From NCBI GenBank assembly GCA_964568585.1, contig CAZMQI010000026.1, positions 1 to 27,079 on the forward strand: a DNA stretch of 27,079 bases, read 5' to 3'. This DNA is from RGZA01 sp964568585 (GTDB lineage: Bacteria; Pseudomonadota; Alphaproteobacteria; UBA9219; RGZA01). Below, piece by piece: positions 1 to 7,387 of the stretch (position 1 is the stretch's first letter; every line of letters begins with the position of its first letter). The position numbers and the translations under genes were made by a program. The notes below the pieces were generated by a model that was not told where the DNA came from, searched no databases, and was given only the letters and a program-made list of their open reading frames with translations.

Positions 1-23
1 TTAAACTCGGTCGGTGATGCCAT
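1..23 (-). CDS. Possible 5' end of a divergent gene (partial)
   Basis: On the minus strand an ATG at 23 opens a frame (MASPTEF...) that runs off the left edge without a stop. It is preceded by an AAGGAA ribosome-binding sequence at good spacing (about 32-37). Only seven codons are visible, so no product can be named. It would be transcribed divergently from the ComM gene. The call rests only on the start codon plus Shine-Dalgarno arrangement. Confidence 0.3.
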
Positions 24-67
24 AAAAAATTCCTTAAATGTTATAGCCCGCAATTTACCACGCATTT

Positions 68-96
68 TTGAAAGTAATTTGCGGTTTTGCTAACAT
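68..96 (+). promoter_or_regulatory. Candidate sigma-70 promoter for comM
   Basis: TTGAAA (68-73) and TAACAT (91-96) are separated by exactly 17 bases, a good match to the -35/-10 consensus. Transcription would start near 103, giving a leader of about 85 bases before the ATG at 190. An inverted repeat TTAACAA (103-109) / TTGTTAA (124-130) lies at the predicted start and could be an operator. Prediction from sequence only. Confidence 0.4.
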
Positions 97-189
97 CGGT
101 TCTTAACAACCGCGCTCGACAGATTGTTAAAACCCTATAGTCTATGGGCGTTAGTTGTCATTTTAGTAATCGTTAAAAGGCTTTTTCCC

Positions 190-1713
190 ATGGTCGCACG
201 TATACGCACGGTTGCCTTTGAAGGCGTGGATGTCCTTGATGTGGACGTGCAGGCGCAGATTTCTTCTGGCCTTGTTGCATTCACCCTTGTGGGTTTGCCC
301 GATAAAGCAGTGACCGAAAGCCGTGAACGTGTCAGAGCTGCGCTGCATGCGCTGGGGCTTTCCATGCCTGCCAAACGCATCACCGTTAATCTTGCACCTG
401 CGGATGTGCAAAAGGAAGGAAGCCATTTCGATTTACCTGTTGCGCTTGCCTTGCTGGTAGCAATGGGCGTGATACCGCAGGATGCCGTTGCCGATTATGT
501 TGCCCTTGGCGAACTCGCACTCGATGGTGGCTTAACGCGTGTGACGGGTGTGTTACCTGCTGCGATTAATGCAAAATCACATGATCTTGGCCTTATTTGT
601 CCTGCGGCCAATGGTTCTGAAGCATTATGGGCGGGCGATGATATGCAGGTGCTTGCACCGCAATCCTTATTGCAGCTCATCAATCATTTTAAGGGCACAC
701 AAGTACTCACGCGGCCAGAACGCCGTATGGAAAATCTGGATAATGCTATCCCCGATTTGCGCGATGTTAAAGGTCAAGAAGCTGCAAAACGTGTGTTGGA
801 AGTCGTTGCAGCTGGCGGGCATAATTTACTTATGCTGGGGCCGCCGGGTTCAGGTAAAAGCATGCTAGCTGCGCGTTTGCCCGGTTTATTGCCGCCATTA
901 TCTCCGCGCGAAGCATTGGAAGTGTCGATGATCCATTCAGTGGCAGGCATGTTGCCCGATGGGCAGTTGCTACGTCGCCGCCCGTTTCGTGATCCACATC
1001 ATTCGGCATCACTCCCAGCGCTTATCGGCGGCGGGATGAAGGCAAAGCCCGGCGAAGTATCGCTTGCACATTTTGGCGTGTTGTTTTTAGACGAGCTTCC
1101 GGAATTCCAACGCCCCACATTGGAAGCATTACGCCAACCATTGGAAACAGGGCGTGCGGTGGTGGCGCGCGCAAATCACCATTTAACCTACCCCGCGCGG
1201 TTTCAATTAATTGCCGCGATGAACCCGTGTCGTTGCGGCTATTTGGGGGATGCATCGCAAGCGTGTAACAAGGCGCCGGGTTGCGGTGCCGATTATCAGA
1301 ATAAACTGTCAGGTCCTTTGCTCGACCGCATTGATTGCCATATTGAAGTTCCCGCAGTCAGTGCGAATGATTTAAGTTTGCCGCAAGCAAAGGAAGACAG
1401 CGCAACCGTGGCCGCGCGTGTGGCACAAGCGCGGGCATGCCAAGAAGAACGCTATTCAAAAATGGATACGCCGATTAAACCAAATAATAATTCCGAAGCG
1501 GATGGCGAGTTATTGCAAAAGGTCGCAACCCCCGATAGCGGCGGGCAGAATTTGTTGAGCCAGGCGGCGGAGCAACTTAAATTATCCGCGCGCGGTTACA
1601 CACGCGTGGTACGTGTCGCCAGAACGCTCGCTGATTTGGAAGGCGTGGATGGCGTAAAACGTGCCCATGTTGCGGAAGCACTAAGCTATCGCCGCGTGGC
1701 GAATAGCAGGTAA
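190..1713 (+). CDS. comM: ComM/YifB-family Mg-chelatase-like AAA+ ATPase
   Basis: This 507-residue protein has the usual length for the ComM/YifB family. ComM is a AAA+ ring helicase that promotes branch migration when DNA taken up by transformation is integrated; many bacteria not known to be competent also carry it. The N-terminal LonC-like domain (about 5-125) contains the family stretch around GLVAFTLVGLPDKAVTESRE. Walker A is GPPGSGKS (217-224) and Walker B is VLFLDELPEF (about 297-306), followed by a Cys-rich MNPCRCGY stretch. I chose ATG 190 because AAAAGG sits about 9 bases upstream and the protein then begins with the family's usual residues; the open frame extends upstream to a TTG at 124 that adds an unconserved leader. 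It stands alone, with pdxJ beginning 87 bases downstream. Confidence 0.93.
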   Translation: MVARIRTVAFEGVDVLDVDVQAQISSGLVAFTLVGLPDKAVTESRERVRAALHALGLSMPAKRITVNLAPADVQKEGSHFDLPVALALLVAMGVIPQDAVADYVALGELALDGGLTRVTGVLPAAINAKSHDLGLICPAANGSEALWAGDDMQVLAPQSLLQLINHFKGTQVLTRPERRMENLDNAIPDLRDVKGQEAAKRVLEVVAAGGHNLLMLGPPGSGKSMLAARLPGLLPPLSPREALEVSMIHSVAGMLPDGQLLRRRPFRDPHHSASLPALIGGGMKAKPGEVSLAHFGVLFLDELPEFQRPTLEALRQPLETGRAVVARANHHLTYPARFQLIAAMNPCRCGYLGDASQACNKAPGCGADYQNKLSGPLLDRIDCHIEVPAVSANDLSLPQAKEDSATVAARVAQARACQEERYSKMDTPIKPNNNSEADGELLQKVATPDSGGQNLLSQAAEQLKLSARGYTRVVRVARTLADLEGVDGVKRAHVAEALSYRRVANSR

Positions 1714-1800
1714 TACAGCGTTTTATTGAAGTGCTGGAAAAATGCGCGGGCCGCGCTAAATTCATCGTACCGAATTAAAAAGCCAAGGTTTAACGAGCAT

Positions 1801-2532
1801 ATGCGTTTAGGAATTAACATCGATCACGTTGCCACATTGCGTAATGCGCGTGGCGGCGCTGCGCCAGATCCGCTTCGTGCCGCCATTATGGCCAAGGGCG
1901 CGGGCGCAGATATCATCACCGCGCATTTGCGCGAAGACCGCCGTCATATCCGCGATGCCGATATGGAACGTCTACGTGCTGAATGCGGCTTGCCATTGAA
2001 TATGGAAATGGCAGTGACCGATGAAATGACCAACATCGCGCTGCGTATCAAACCGCATGCCGTATGCTTGGTGCCGGAACGCCGCCTTGAAATCACGACC
2101 GAAGGCGGGTTGGACGTCATTACTCATTTTGAGAAAATCAAACACTGTGTTGGTGCATTGCAAGATGCAGGCATTGAAGTGGCACTGTTTATCAGCCCCG
2201 ACCCAGCGCAGATTGATGCATCAAAGAAAACTGCATGCAAGGCGATTGAACTGCATACAGGCTCCTATGCCGATGCAGGAGCAGCGCAGCAAGTGCAGGA
2301 ATTGAAACGTCTGCAACTGGGCGCCGATTACGCCAGCAAGCTGGGCATTGAAGTGCATGCGGGACATGGCCTGACATACGATAACGTTTCACCCATCGCT
2401 GCAATCAAGCCAATTGTTGAATTAAACATCGGCCATTTCCTGATGGGTGAGGCGATGTTCATCGGCATGACCGCCAGCATTCAGAAGATGAAACAGATCA
2501 TGACTGATGCGCGTCAGAAAGCGGCAGCATGA
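1801..2532 (+). CDS. pdxJ: Pyridoxine 5'-phosphate synthase PdxJ
   Basis: PdxJ performs the last ring-closing step of de novo vitamin B6 synthesis, condensing 1-deoxyxylulose 5-phosphate with 3-amino-2-oxopropyl phosphate in the cytoplasm. The 243-residue length is typical. Visible hallmarks are NIDHVATLRNARGG (6-19), HLREDRRHI (42-50), NMEMA with the catalytic-type Glu69, ELHTG (150-154) and VHAGHGLTY with His189. The frame is open back to 1726, but ATG 1801 gives the family N-terminus MRLGINIDHV. The stop overlaps the start of acpS (ATGA), so the two are probably translationally coupled, an arrangement common in Proteobacteria. Confidence 0.97.
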   Translation: MRLGINIDHVATLRNARGGAAPDPLRAAIMAKGAGADIITAHLREDRRHIRDADMERLRAECGLPLNMEMAVTDEMTNIALRIKPHAVCLVPERRLEITTEGGLDVITHFEKIKHCVGALQDAGIEVALFISPDPAQIDASKKTACKAIELHTGSYADAGAAQQVQELKRLQLGADYASKLGIEVHAGHGLTYDNVSPIAAIKPIVELNIGHFLMGEAMFIGMTASIQKMKQIMTDARQKAAA

Positions 2533-2936
2533 TAATCGGTATCGGCAATGATCTGTGCGACATCGCGCGCATCGAAAAAGTTTATGCTAAATATGGTGCG
2601 CGTTTTTTAAACCGCATCTTCACGCCGATTGAACAGAAAAAAGCCCTGCAGCGTTCAACAGCGCACCCCACCTTGGCTAAACGCTTTGCCGCAAAAGAAG
2701 CCTGTGCAAAGGCATTAGGCACGGGCATGAGCGCAGGCGTGTTCTGGAAAGATATGGGCGTTGTGAATGCGCCAAGCGGAAAGCCAACCTTGGCCTTGAC
2801 GGGCGGTGCGCTAAAACGCCTTGAAGCCCTGACCCCAAAAGGTCATACAGCCAGCATCCATTTAACGCTGACCGATGAATACCCGCACGCGCAAGCCTTC
2901 GTAATCATTGAAGCTATACCCATTCTTGCCGGATGA
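2529..2936 (+). CDS. acpS: Holo-[acyl-carrier-protein] synthase AcpS
   Basis: AcpS moves 4'-phosphopantetheine from coenzyme A onto apo-ACP, activating the carrier for fatty acid synthesis. The 135-residue length is normal. The two conserved blocks are present: GIGNDLCDIARIEK (4-17, with Mg2+ ligand Asp8) and FAAKEACAKALGTG (53-66, with Glu57). The start overlaps the pdxJ stop by four bases. The stop codon lies inside the left arm of a 9-bp perfect hairpin, so the transcript end may be structured. A gap of 194 bases before lepB suggests the operon breaks here. Confidence 0.96.
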   Translation: MIIGIGNDLCDIARIEKVYAKYGARFLNRIFTPIEQKKALQRSTAHPTLAKRFAAKEACAKALGTGMSAGVFWKDMGVVNAPSGKPTLALTGGALKRLEALTPKGHTASIHLTLTDEYPHAQAFVIIEAIPILAG

Positions 2937-2997
2937 AATAAGCTATTTCATCACGGCGTTCGGCGGCATTAGCCGCCGCCATGCCGCTTGGCATGGC
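2932..2997. repeat. Three tandem perfect hairpins after acpS
   Basis: Hairpin 1 has arms 2932-2940 and 2944-2952 (GATGAAATA / TATTTCATC, loop AGC). Hairpin 2 has arms 2961-2967 and 2972-2978 (CGGCGGC / GCCGCCG, loop ATTA). Hairpin 3 has arms 2978-2985 and 2990-2997 (GCCATGCC / GGCATGGC, loop GCTT). Hairpins 2 and 3 share base 2978, so they cannot both form fully. No T-tract follows, so this is not a standard intrinsic terminator. It may protect the acpS 3' end, act with Rho, or be a REP-like element. An 11-bp direct repeat (AATAAGCTATT) occurs at 2937-2947 and again at 3014-3024. Confidence 0.6.
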
Positions 2998-3058
2998 ATC
3001 CGATGGCTTAATAAATAAGCTATTGGTATAAAATGATTGACCGCCCCCCAGCTAAAGC

Positions 3059-3111
3059 GTCACATTCGCGCCTTAGAGCAGATATAATCTGCTCGATAAA
3101 CAATAATTGTT
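3059..3111 (+). promoter_or_regulatory. lepB promoter with palindromic operator
   Basis: A perfect TATAAT (3083-3088) lies at the centre of a perfect 19-bp palindrome, GAGCAGAT-ATA-ATCTGCTC (3076-3094). GTCACA (3059-3064) is an acceptable -35 at 18-base spacing. A second palindrome, AACAAT-A-ATTGTT (3099-3111), covers the predicted start of transcription. A dimeric repressor bound at the first palindrome would block the -10 box. The promoter would serve lepB-rnc-era. The palindromes are directly visible; their regulatory role is inferred. Confidence 0.55.
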
Positions 3112-3130
3112 CACGCGTAAAGCAGTATTT

Positions 3131-3946
3131 ATGAAACAACACAGCGCCACCAAAGATGCCCCGCACGATGATGGGCTATTTGAATTCCTTCGCACTCTTA
3201 CTGTTGCCGCCATCATCGCCATCGTATTCCGTGCGTTTTTGTTTGAACCGTTCAGCATTCCATCCGGCTCTATGGTGCCGACCTTGTTGGTAGGTGATTA
3301 TCTGTTCGTGTCGAAATATTCCTATGGCTATAGCGGGCTTTCCGTCGGGCTTGGTTTTCTGGAACACAACTTCGGTGTAAAATTGCCTGAAGGTCGTTAT
3401 GGTCAGGTCAATAAGCCACAACGTGGTGATGTGATGGTGTTCAAGGTTCCGTATGACGGAAAAACCGATTACGTGAAGCGCTTGATTGGCTTGCCCGGCG
3501 ATACCATTCAAGTAGTGGGTGGCCGTTTGCAAATTAATGGTGAAGTTGTGCAGCGCGATGTCACCGGAAGCTATAATATGACCGGCGAAGATCTGGAACA
3601 AGATCACGAAGCGTTCCGCCAACCATTCAATCTGCCAAGCATTGAATACAACGAAACATTGCCTGGTGGTAAACAGCACCACATTCTGGAAATGAGTGAT
3701 GATCGGCAGTTGGATGATACGCCAGCCTATACCGTGCCAGCAGGCCATTACTTCGTGATGGGCGATAACCGCGATAATTCGCAAGATAGCCGCGTAATGC
3801 GCCGTGTTGGCTTTGTGCCCGAAGAAAATCTGGTGGGGCGTGCAGAATTCATATTCTTCTCGCTTAAAAACGGCTCTCCGTTCTGGCAGGTGTGGAAATG
3901 GCCAAGCCATTTGCGCTTTGATCGCATGCTAAAACCTATCCTCTAA
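3131..3946 (+). CDS. lepB: Signal peptidase I LepB
   Basis: LepB cleaves signal peptides from exported proteins at the periplasmic face of the inner membrane. The protein is 271 residues with one N-terminal membrane segment (about 22-38). The Ser/Lys dyad is intact: Ser47 in IPSGSMVPTLLVGDYLFVSK and Lys116 in TDYVKRLIGLPGD. Box E is GDNRDNSQDSR near the C-terminus. ATG 3131 is preferred over a TTG at 3107, which would lie inside the second promoter palindrome. Beginning 6-10 bases upstream of rnc, it forms the lepB-rnc-era operon, in which synthesis of the membrane protease is tied to RNA-processing genes, as in many Proteobacteria. Confidence 0.96.
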   Translation: MKQHSATKDAPHDDGLFEFLRTLTVAAIIAIVFRAFLFEPFSIPSGSMVPTLLVGDYLFVSKYSYGYSGLSVGLGFLEHNFGVKLPEGRYGQVNKPQRGDVMVFKVPYDGKTDYVKRLIGLPGDTIQVVGGRLQINGEVVQRDVTGSYNMTGEDLEQDHEAFRQPFNLPSIEYNETLPGGKQHHILEMSDDRQLDDTPAYTVPAGHYFVMGDNRDNSQDSRVMRRVGFVPEENLVGRAEFIFFSLKNGSPFWQVWKWPSHLRFDRMLKPIL

Positions 3947-3955
3947 AAAACAGTG

Positions 3956-4642
3956 ATGACACCGGCTTTTAAAAACCTCACCGCAAAATTGGGTTACACG
4001 TTCAAGGACGAAGGCTTGCTGCGTGATGCGATGACGCATCCAAGTCAGGACAGAGTAGGTAATGATAGAAAAGTATCCAGCTATGAACGCCTGGAATTTC
4101 TGGGCGACCGCGTATTATCGCTGCTGATTGCCGAATGGTTGTATGAAATCTATCCAAAAGAAAATGAAGGCGAACTCGCCAAACGCCACGCTGCATTGGT
4201 GAACCGCGATTGCCTTGCTGAAATTGCCGAAACGCTTGTGTTATCGGAAGCATTGCAGATGGTAAATCCAGAAGACCTGCGCCGTGGCCGTGTGAATATT
4301 CTTTCCGATGCACTCGAAGCACTAATTGGTGCAATATATAAAGACAATTCACAGCAGCTTGATGCATTGCGCGCAATCATCAAAAACCTGTGGCAACCCT
4401 TCATTCACCGTGATGCCGCCCCGCAAGATGCGAAAAGTGCATTGCAGGAATGGGCGCAGGGCAAAGGCTTGCCATTACCGGAATACAAGGTGATGAGCCA
4501 ATCGGGCCCAGCGCATGCACCCACTTATATCGTATCAGTGCAGGTAAAGGGCTTTGAAGCGGTGGAAGCCGAAGGCCCATCGAAACGTGATGCAGAAAAG
4601 AAAGCAGCGACATTATTATGGCAAAAACTGGTGCAGGCATGA
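3956..4642 (+). CDS. rnc: Ribonuclease III
   Basis: RNase III cuts double-stranded RNA, maturing 16S and 23S rRNA precursors and processing mRNAs. The 228-residue protein carries the signature ERLEFLGDRVL (44-54, with Glu47 and Asp51) and DALEALIGAIY (118-128, with Asp118 and Glu121), the four acidic metal ligands of the active site. A double-stranded RNA-binding domain follows (about 157-224), ending with the typical KRDAEKKAA helix. A GTG at 3953 directly before the ATG could also start translation. No strong Shine-Dalgarno is seen. The stop overlaps the era start (ATGA). Confidence 0.96.
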   Translation: MTPAFKNLTAKLGYTFKDEGLLRDAMTHPSQDRVGNDRKVSSYERLEFLGDRVLSLLIAEWLYEIYPKENEGELAKRHAALVNRDCLAEIAETLVLSEALQMVNPEDLRRGRVNILSDALEALIGAIYKDNSQQLDALRAIIKNLWQPFIHRDAAPQDAKSALQEWAQGKGLPLPEYKVMSQSGPAHAPTYIVSVQVKGFEAVEAEGPSKRDAEKKAATLLWQKLVQA

Positions 4643-5556
4643 CCGATACAGCAAACCAATCCTGCGGTTATGTAACATTGCTGGGCGTACCAAACGCCGG
4701 TAAATCAACGTTACTCAATCAAATTGTTGGCCAAAAACTGGCGATTGTCAGTGCCAAACCGCAAACGACGCGTGCGCGCATGTTGGGGATTGTGATGGAA
4801 GGCGATGCACAAATCATCTTTGTCGATACGCCGGGAATATTCACTCCTAAAAAGCCGATTGAAAAAGCCATGGTTGGTGCGGCATGGGGCGGAGCGGATG
4901 ATGCGGATATTATTTTGTTGGTGGTTGATGTAACGCATCGCCAACCCGATAGCGGTACACAGGAAATCCTGCAGCACATCAAGCATCAGCACAAAGATAA
5001 GCCCGTTTGGCTGGTGATGAACAAGGTGGATGCTGCAACCAACAAGGGCCGTTTATTGCCCATCGTGGAAGCGCTGCATAAGGAACATGACTTCGCGCAG
5101 ACCTTCATGGTGTCGGCAAAAGAGGGTGAGGGCGTGAAGGATATTATCGCCAAGCTGGGCACCGCGATGCCGAAGGGCCCGTGGCTGTATGATCCTGAAC
5201 AAATCACCGACATGCCGGAACGTGTGATGGCCGCAGAAATCACCCGTGAACAATTATTCTTGCAGCTATCTCAGGAACTGCCCTATAGCGCGACAGTTGA
5301 AACGGATGCATGGGAACAATTCGATAATGGTCAGGCCAAAGTGACGCAGACTATCTTTGTTGAACGCGACGGACAAAAAGCGATTGTGATTGGTAAGGGC
5401 GGCGAACAATTAAAAGCGATTGGCGCCGCAGCCAGAGAAGAAATGGCCAAGGCCTTTGGTTTCAAGGTGCATTTATTCCTTCACGTCAAAGTGAAGGAAG
5501 ACTGGCAACAGCACAAAGAATTTTACGAAAGCCGTGGCTTAACCAAGCAGGATTAG
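4639..5556 (+). CDS. era: GTPase Era (30S ribosomal subunit assembly)
   Basis: Era is an essential GTPase that binds the 3' end of 16S rRNA during late 30S assembly. The 305-residue protein shows the G motifs GVPNAGKST (16-24), QTTR (42-45), DTPG (64-67), NKVD (128-131) and SAK (159-161), then a KH domain with VIGKGGEQLK (250-259). ATG 4639 overlaps the rnc stop by four bases; a second in-frame ATG at 4618 would add seven residues and overlap rnc more deeply. It ends the pdxJ-to-era cluster. Its stop codon touches the stop of the convergent dps gene with no base between. In many alphaproteobacteria recO follows era; here it does not. Confidence 0.97.
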   Translation: MTDTANQSCGYVTLLGVPNAGKSTLLNQIVGQKLAIVSAKPQTTRARMLGIVMEGDAQIIFVDTPGIFTPKKPIEKAMVGAAWGGADDADIILLVVDVTHRQPDSGTQEILQHIKHQHKDKPVWLVMNKVDAATNKGRLLPIVEALHKEHDFAQTFMVSAKEGEGVKDIIAKLGTAMPKGPWLYDPEQITDMPERVMAAEITREQLFLQLSQELPYSATVETDAWEQFDNGQAKVTQTIFVERDGQKAIVIGKGGEQLKAIGAAAREEMAKAFGFKVHLFLHVKVKEDWQQHKEFYESRGLTKQD

Positions 5557-6051
5557 TTATTTACCGCGCAGCATCGCACGTAGCATCCATGCGGTTTTAT
5601 GGGCTTCGTGTAGCTGGCCTGTCAGTAAATCCTCGGTATCACTGTCATCAGCATCGTCCGCTGCTTCAATGCCGCTCTCCAGATCTTCAGCCAATACTTC
5701 GAAATCCGACAGCAATTGTGCAATCATGCCTTCTGGGGATGGAACTTTCGTTTCTTCCATGATGTTTCCAAGACGCGTGAATTGCGCGAAGGATGCCGGC
5801 GCATAGGTATCAAGCGCACGAAGGCGTTCTGCAAGTTCATCCGCTGCATCGGTCAATGCGTCATATTGCTTCCCAAAAAATTCATGCAATTGAAGGAATA
5901 GAGGTCCTTCCACATTCCAGTGAAAGCCATGCGCTTTAAGTGCCAACACATAGGTATCTGCCAGCACGACATTCAGGCTTTTGGCAACGGCGTCACTGGG
6001 TGATGCTTTACGCGTTGCTTTTTTGGGAGCTTTCTTTGCTTTCTTAGCCAT
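5557..6051 (-). CDS. dps: Dps-family ferritin-like DNA-binding protein
   Basis: Dps forms a dodecameric shell that oxidises and stores iron and coats DNA during stress or starvation. This 164-residue protein has a Lys/Arg-rich N-terminal tail (MAKKAKKAPKKATRK), suited to DNA binding, and a four-helix ferritin core. Compared without gaps to E. coli Dps, His44 (HWN), His56 (LHE), Asp71 and Glu75 (ADELAERL) match the inter-subunit ferroxidase ligands, but the position of E. coli Asp67 is Gly60. A central acidic stretch (AADDADDSDTEDL) is also notable. An AAGGAAC Shine-Dalgarno sits about 9 bases before the ATG. It follows the aminotransferase gene by 21 bases, so it may be cotranscribed or have its own promoter within that gene. 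Confidence 0.9.
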   Translation of the reverse strand: MAKKAKKAPKKATRKASPSDAVAKSLNVVLADTYVLALKAHGFHWNVEGPLFLQLHEFFGKQYDALTDAADELAERLRALDTYAPASFAQFTRLGNIMEETKVPSPEGMIAQLLSDFEVLAEDLESGIEAADDADDSDTEDLLTGQLHEAHKTAWMLRAMLRGK

Positions 6052-6072
6052 GATGATGTTCCTTATGTGAGA

Positions 6073-7275
6073 TTAGCGTAAATTGGCACAGGCACGTTGA
6101 ATGCGTTGGCATGCTTCCTCCAGCGATTTGCTGGAAATAGCGTAGGAAATGCGGAAATGGGGGGAAAGCCCAAATGCCGATCCATGAACCACTGCAACGC
6201 CTTCGGCTTGTAGTAAGTATTTTACGAAGTCTTCGTCGTTTTGGATCACTTGGCCATCGGGTGTTTTTTTGCCAATCGTTCCAGCGCAGCTTGGATAGAC
6301 ATAGAACGCGCCTTCAGGGCGTTTACAGGTAAGCCCATTACTTTGGTTTAACATGCCCACCACCAAATCGCGGCGACCTTTGAATGATTCAACCCAGTCT
6401 TTCAGGAAGCCTTGCGGACCGTTTAATGCTTCAACGGCTGCTGCTTGACTGATGGAGGATGGGTTGGTGGTGGAGTGACCTTGAATAGCGCCCATCGCCT
6501 TGATGATTTCCTTTGGGCCGCCAGCATAGCCAATGCGCCATCCGGTCATCGAATATGCCTTTGATACGCCATTCACGGTCAGCGTGCGGTCATATAGTTT
6601 TGGTTCAACCTGTGCAGGTGTACAGAATTCAAAGCCGTCATAAACCAGATGTTCGTAGATATCATCGCTAAGGATGTAGACATGCGGATGTTTCACTAAA
6701 ACATCAGTAATCGCCTTCATTTCTGCTTTAGAATACGCGGCACCCGTCGGGTTGCTGGGCGAATTCATAATCAACCATTTGGTTTTTGGCGTGATGGCTT
6801 TTTCCAAATCCTGTGGTTGCAGTTTGAAATTCTTTTCAGCAGGGCAGGTGACGATGACCGATTTACCTTCGGCCAACGCAACCATGTCAGGGTATGAAAC
6901 CCAGTATGGTGCAGGGATGATAACTTCATCACCCGGATTTACAGTTGCCATGATAGCGTTGAATAGAACTTGCTTACCACCGGTGCTCACGCTGATTTGG
7001 TCAAGACCATAATCCAAACCGTTTTCGCGTTTGAACTTTCCTTGAATTGCTTTTTTCAATTCCGGTGTACCATCAACGGCAGTGTATTTTGTCTTTCCTT
7101 CGCGGATGGCTTTGTAGGCGCCTTCCTTCACGTGATCCGGTGTATCGAAATCAGGTTCGCCAGCGCCAAGGCCAATCACATCACGGCCAGCTGCCTTGAG
7201 TTCTGCAGCCTTTTGCGTGACGGCCATCGTAGGCGATGGTTTGACATTGGCAAGACGGGCAGCAAGCATAGACAT
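6073..7275 (-). CDS. aspC: Aspartate aminotransferase (class I, PLP-dependent)
   Basis: This enzyme swaps amino groups between aspartate and 2-oxoglutarate using pyridoxal phosphate. At 400 residues it matches the alphaproteobacterial subgroup. Visible motifs are GAGEPDFDTP (37-46), YTAVDGTPELKKAI (64-77), the cofactor-contact run NSPSNPTG (171-178), SDDIYEHL (203-210) and the Schiff-base Lys239 in VSKAYSMTGWRIGYAGG. Members of this subgroup sometimes also act on prephenate, which cannot be told from sequence. AAAGGAAC lies 5-6 bases before the ATG; a second ATG two codons in is less well placed. It is divergent from pgi across about 110 bases. Confidence 0.93.
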   Translation of the reverse strand: MSMLAARLANVKPSPTMAVTQKAAELKAAGRDVIGLGAGEPDFDTPDHVKEGAYKAIREGKTKYTAVDGTPELKKAIQGKFKRENGLDYGLDQISVSTGGKQVLFNAIMATVNPGDEVIIPAPYWVSYPDMVALAEGKSVIVTCPAEKNFKLQPQDLEKAITPKTKWLIMNSPSNPTGAAYSKAEMKAITDVLVKHPHVYILSDDIYEHLVYDGFEFCTPAQVEPKLYDRTLTVNGVSKAYSMTGWRIGYAGGPKEIIKAMGAIQGHSTTNPSSISQAAAVEALNGPQGFLKDWVESFKGRRDLVVGMLNQSNGLTCKRPEGAFYVYPSCAGTIGKKTPDGQVIQNDEDFVKYLLQAEGVAVVHGSAFGLSPHFRISYAISSKSLEEACQRIQRACANLR

Positions 7276-7333
7276 GGCGGTTCCTTTGTTGGATTAGGTG
7301 TAGAAGCCAACAAAATAGCCCTCAAAATCATGC

Positions 7334-7363
7334 CTGACAAGTGTAATGGGAATAGATTATAAA
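7334..7363 (+). promoter_or_regulatory. Candidate pgi promoter
   Basis: CTGACA (7334-7339) and TATAAA (7358-7363) are separated by 18 bases. Transcription would begin near 7370. This promoter covers the upstream ATG at 7346, so that codon would not be in the mRNA, which supports ATG 7388 as the pgi start. Confidence 0.45.
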
Positions 7364-7387
7364 GAGACATTACTAACGCAGAAGAAC

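Noticed and set aside
3176..3910. Long minus-strand open frame (244 codons) across lepB
   Set aside because: It is fully antisense to a clear lepB, its translation has no recognisable motifs, and it is rich in His/Ile from mirrored codons.
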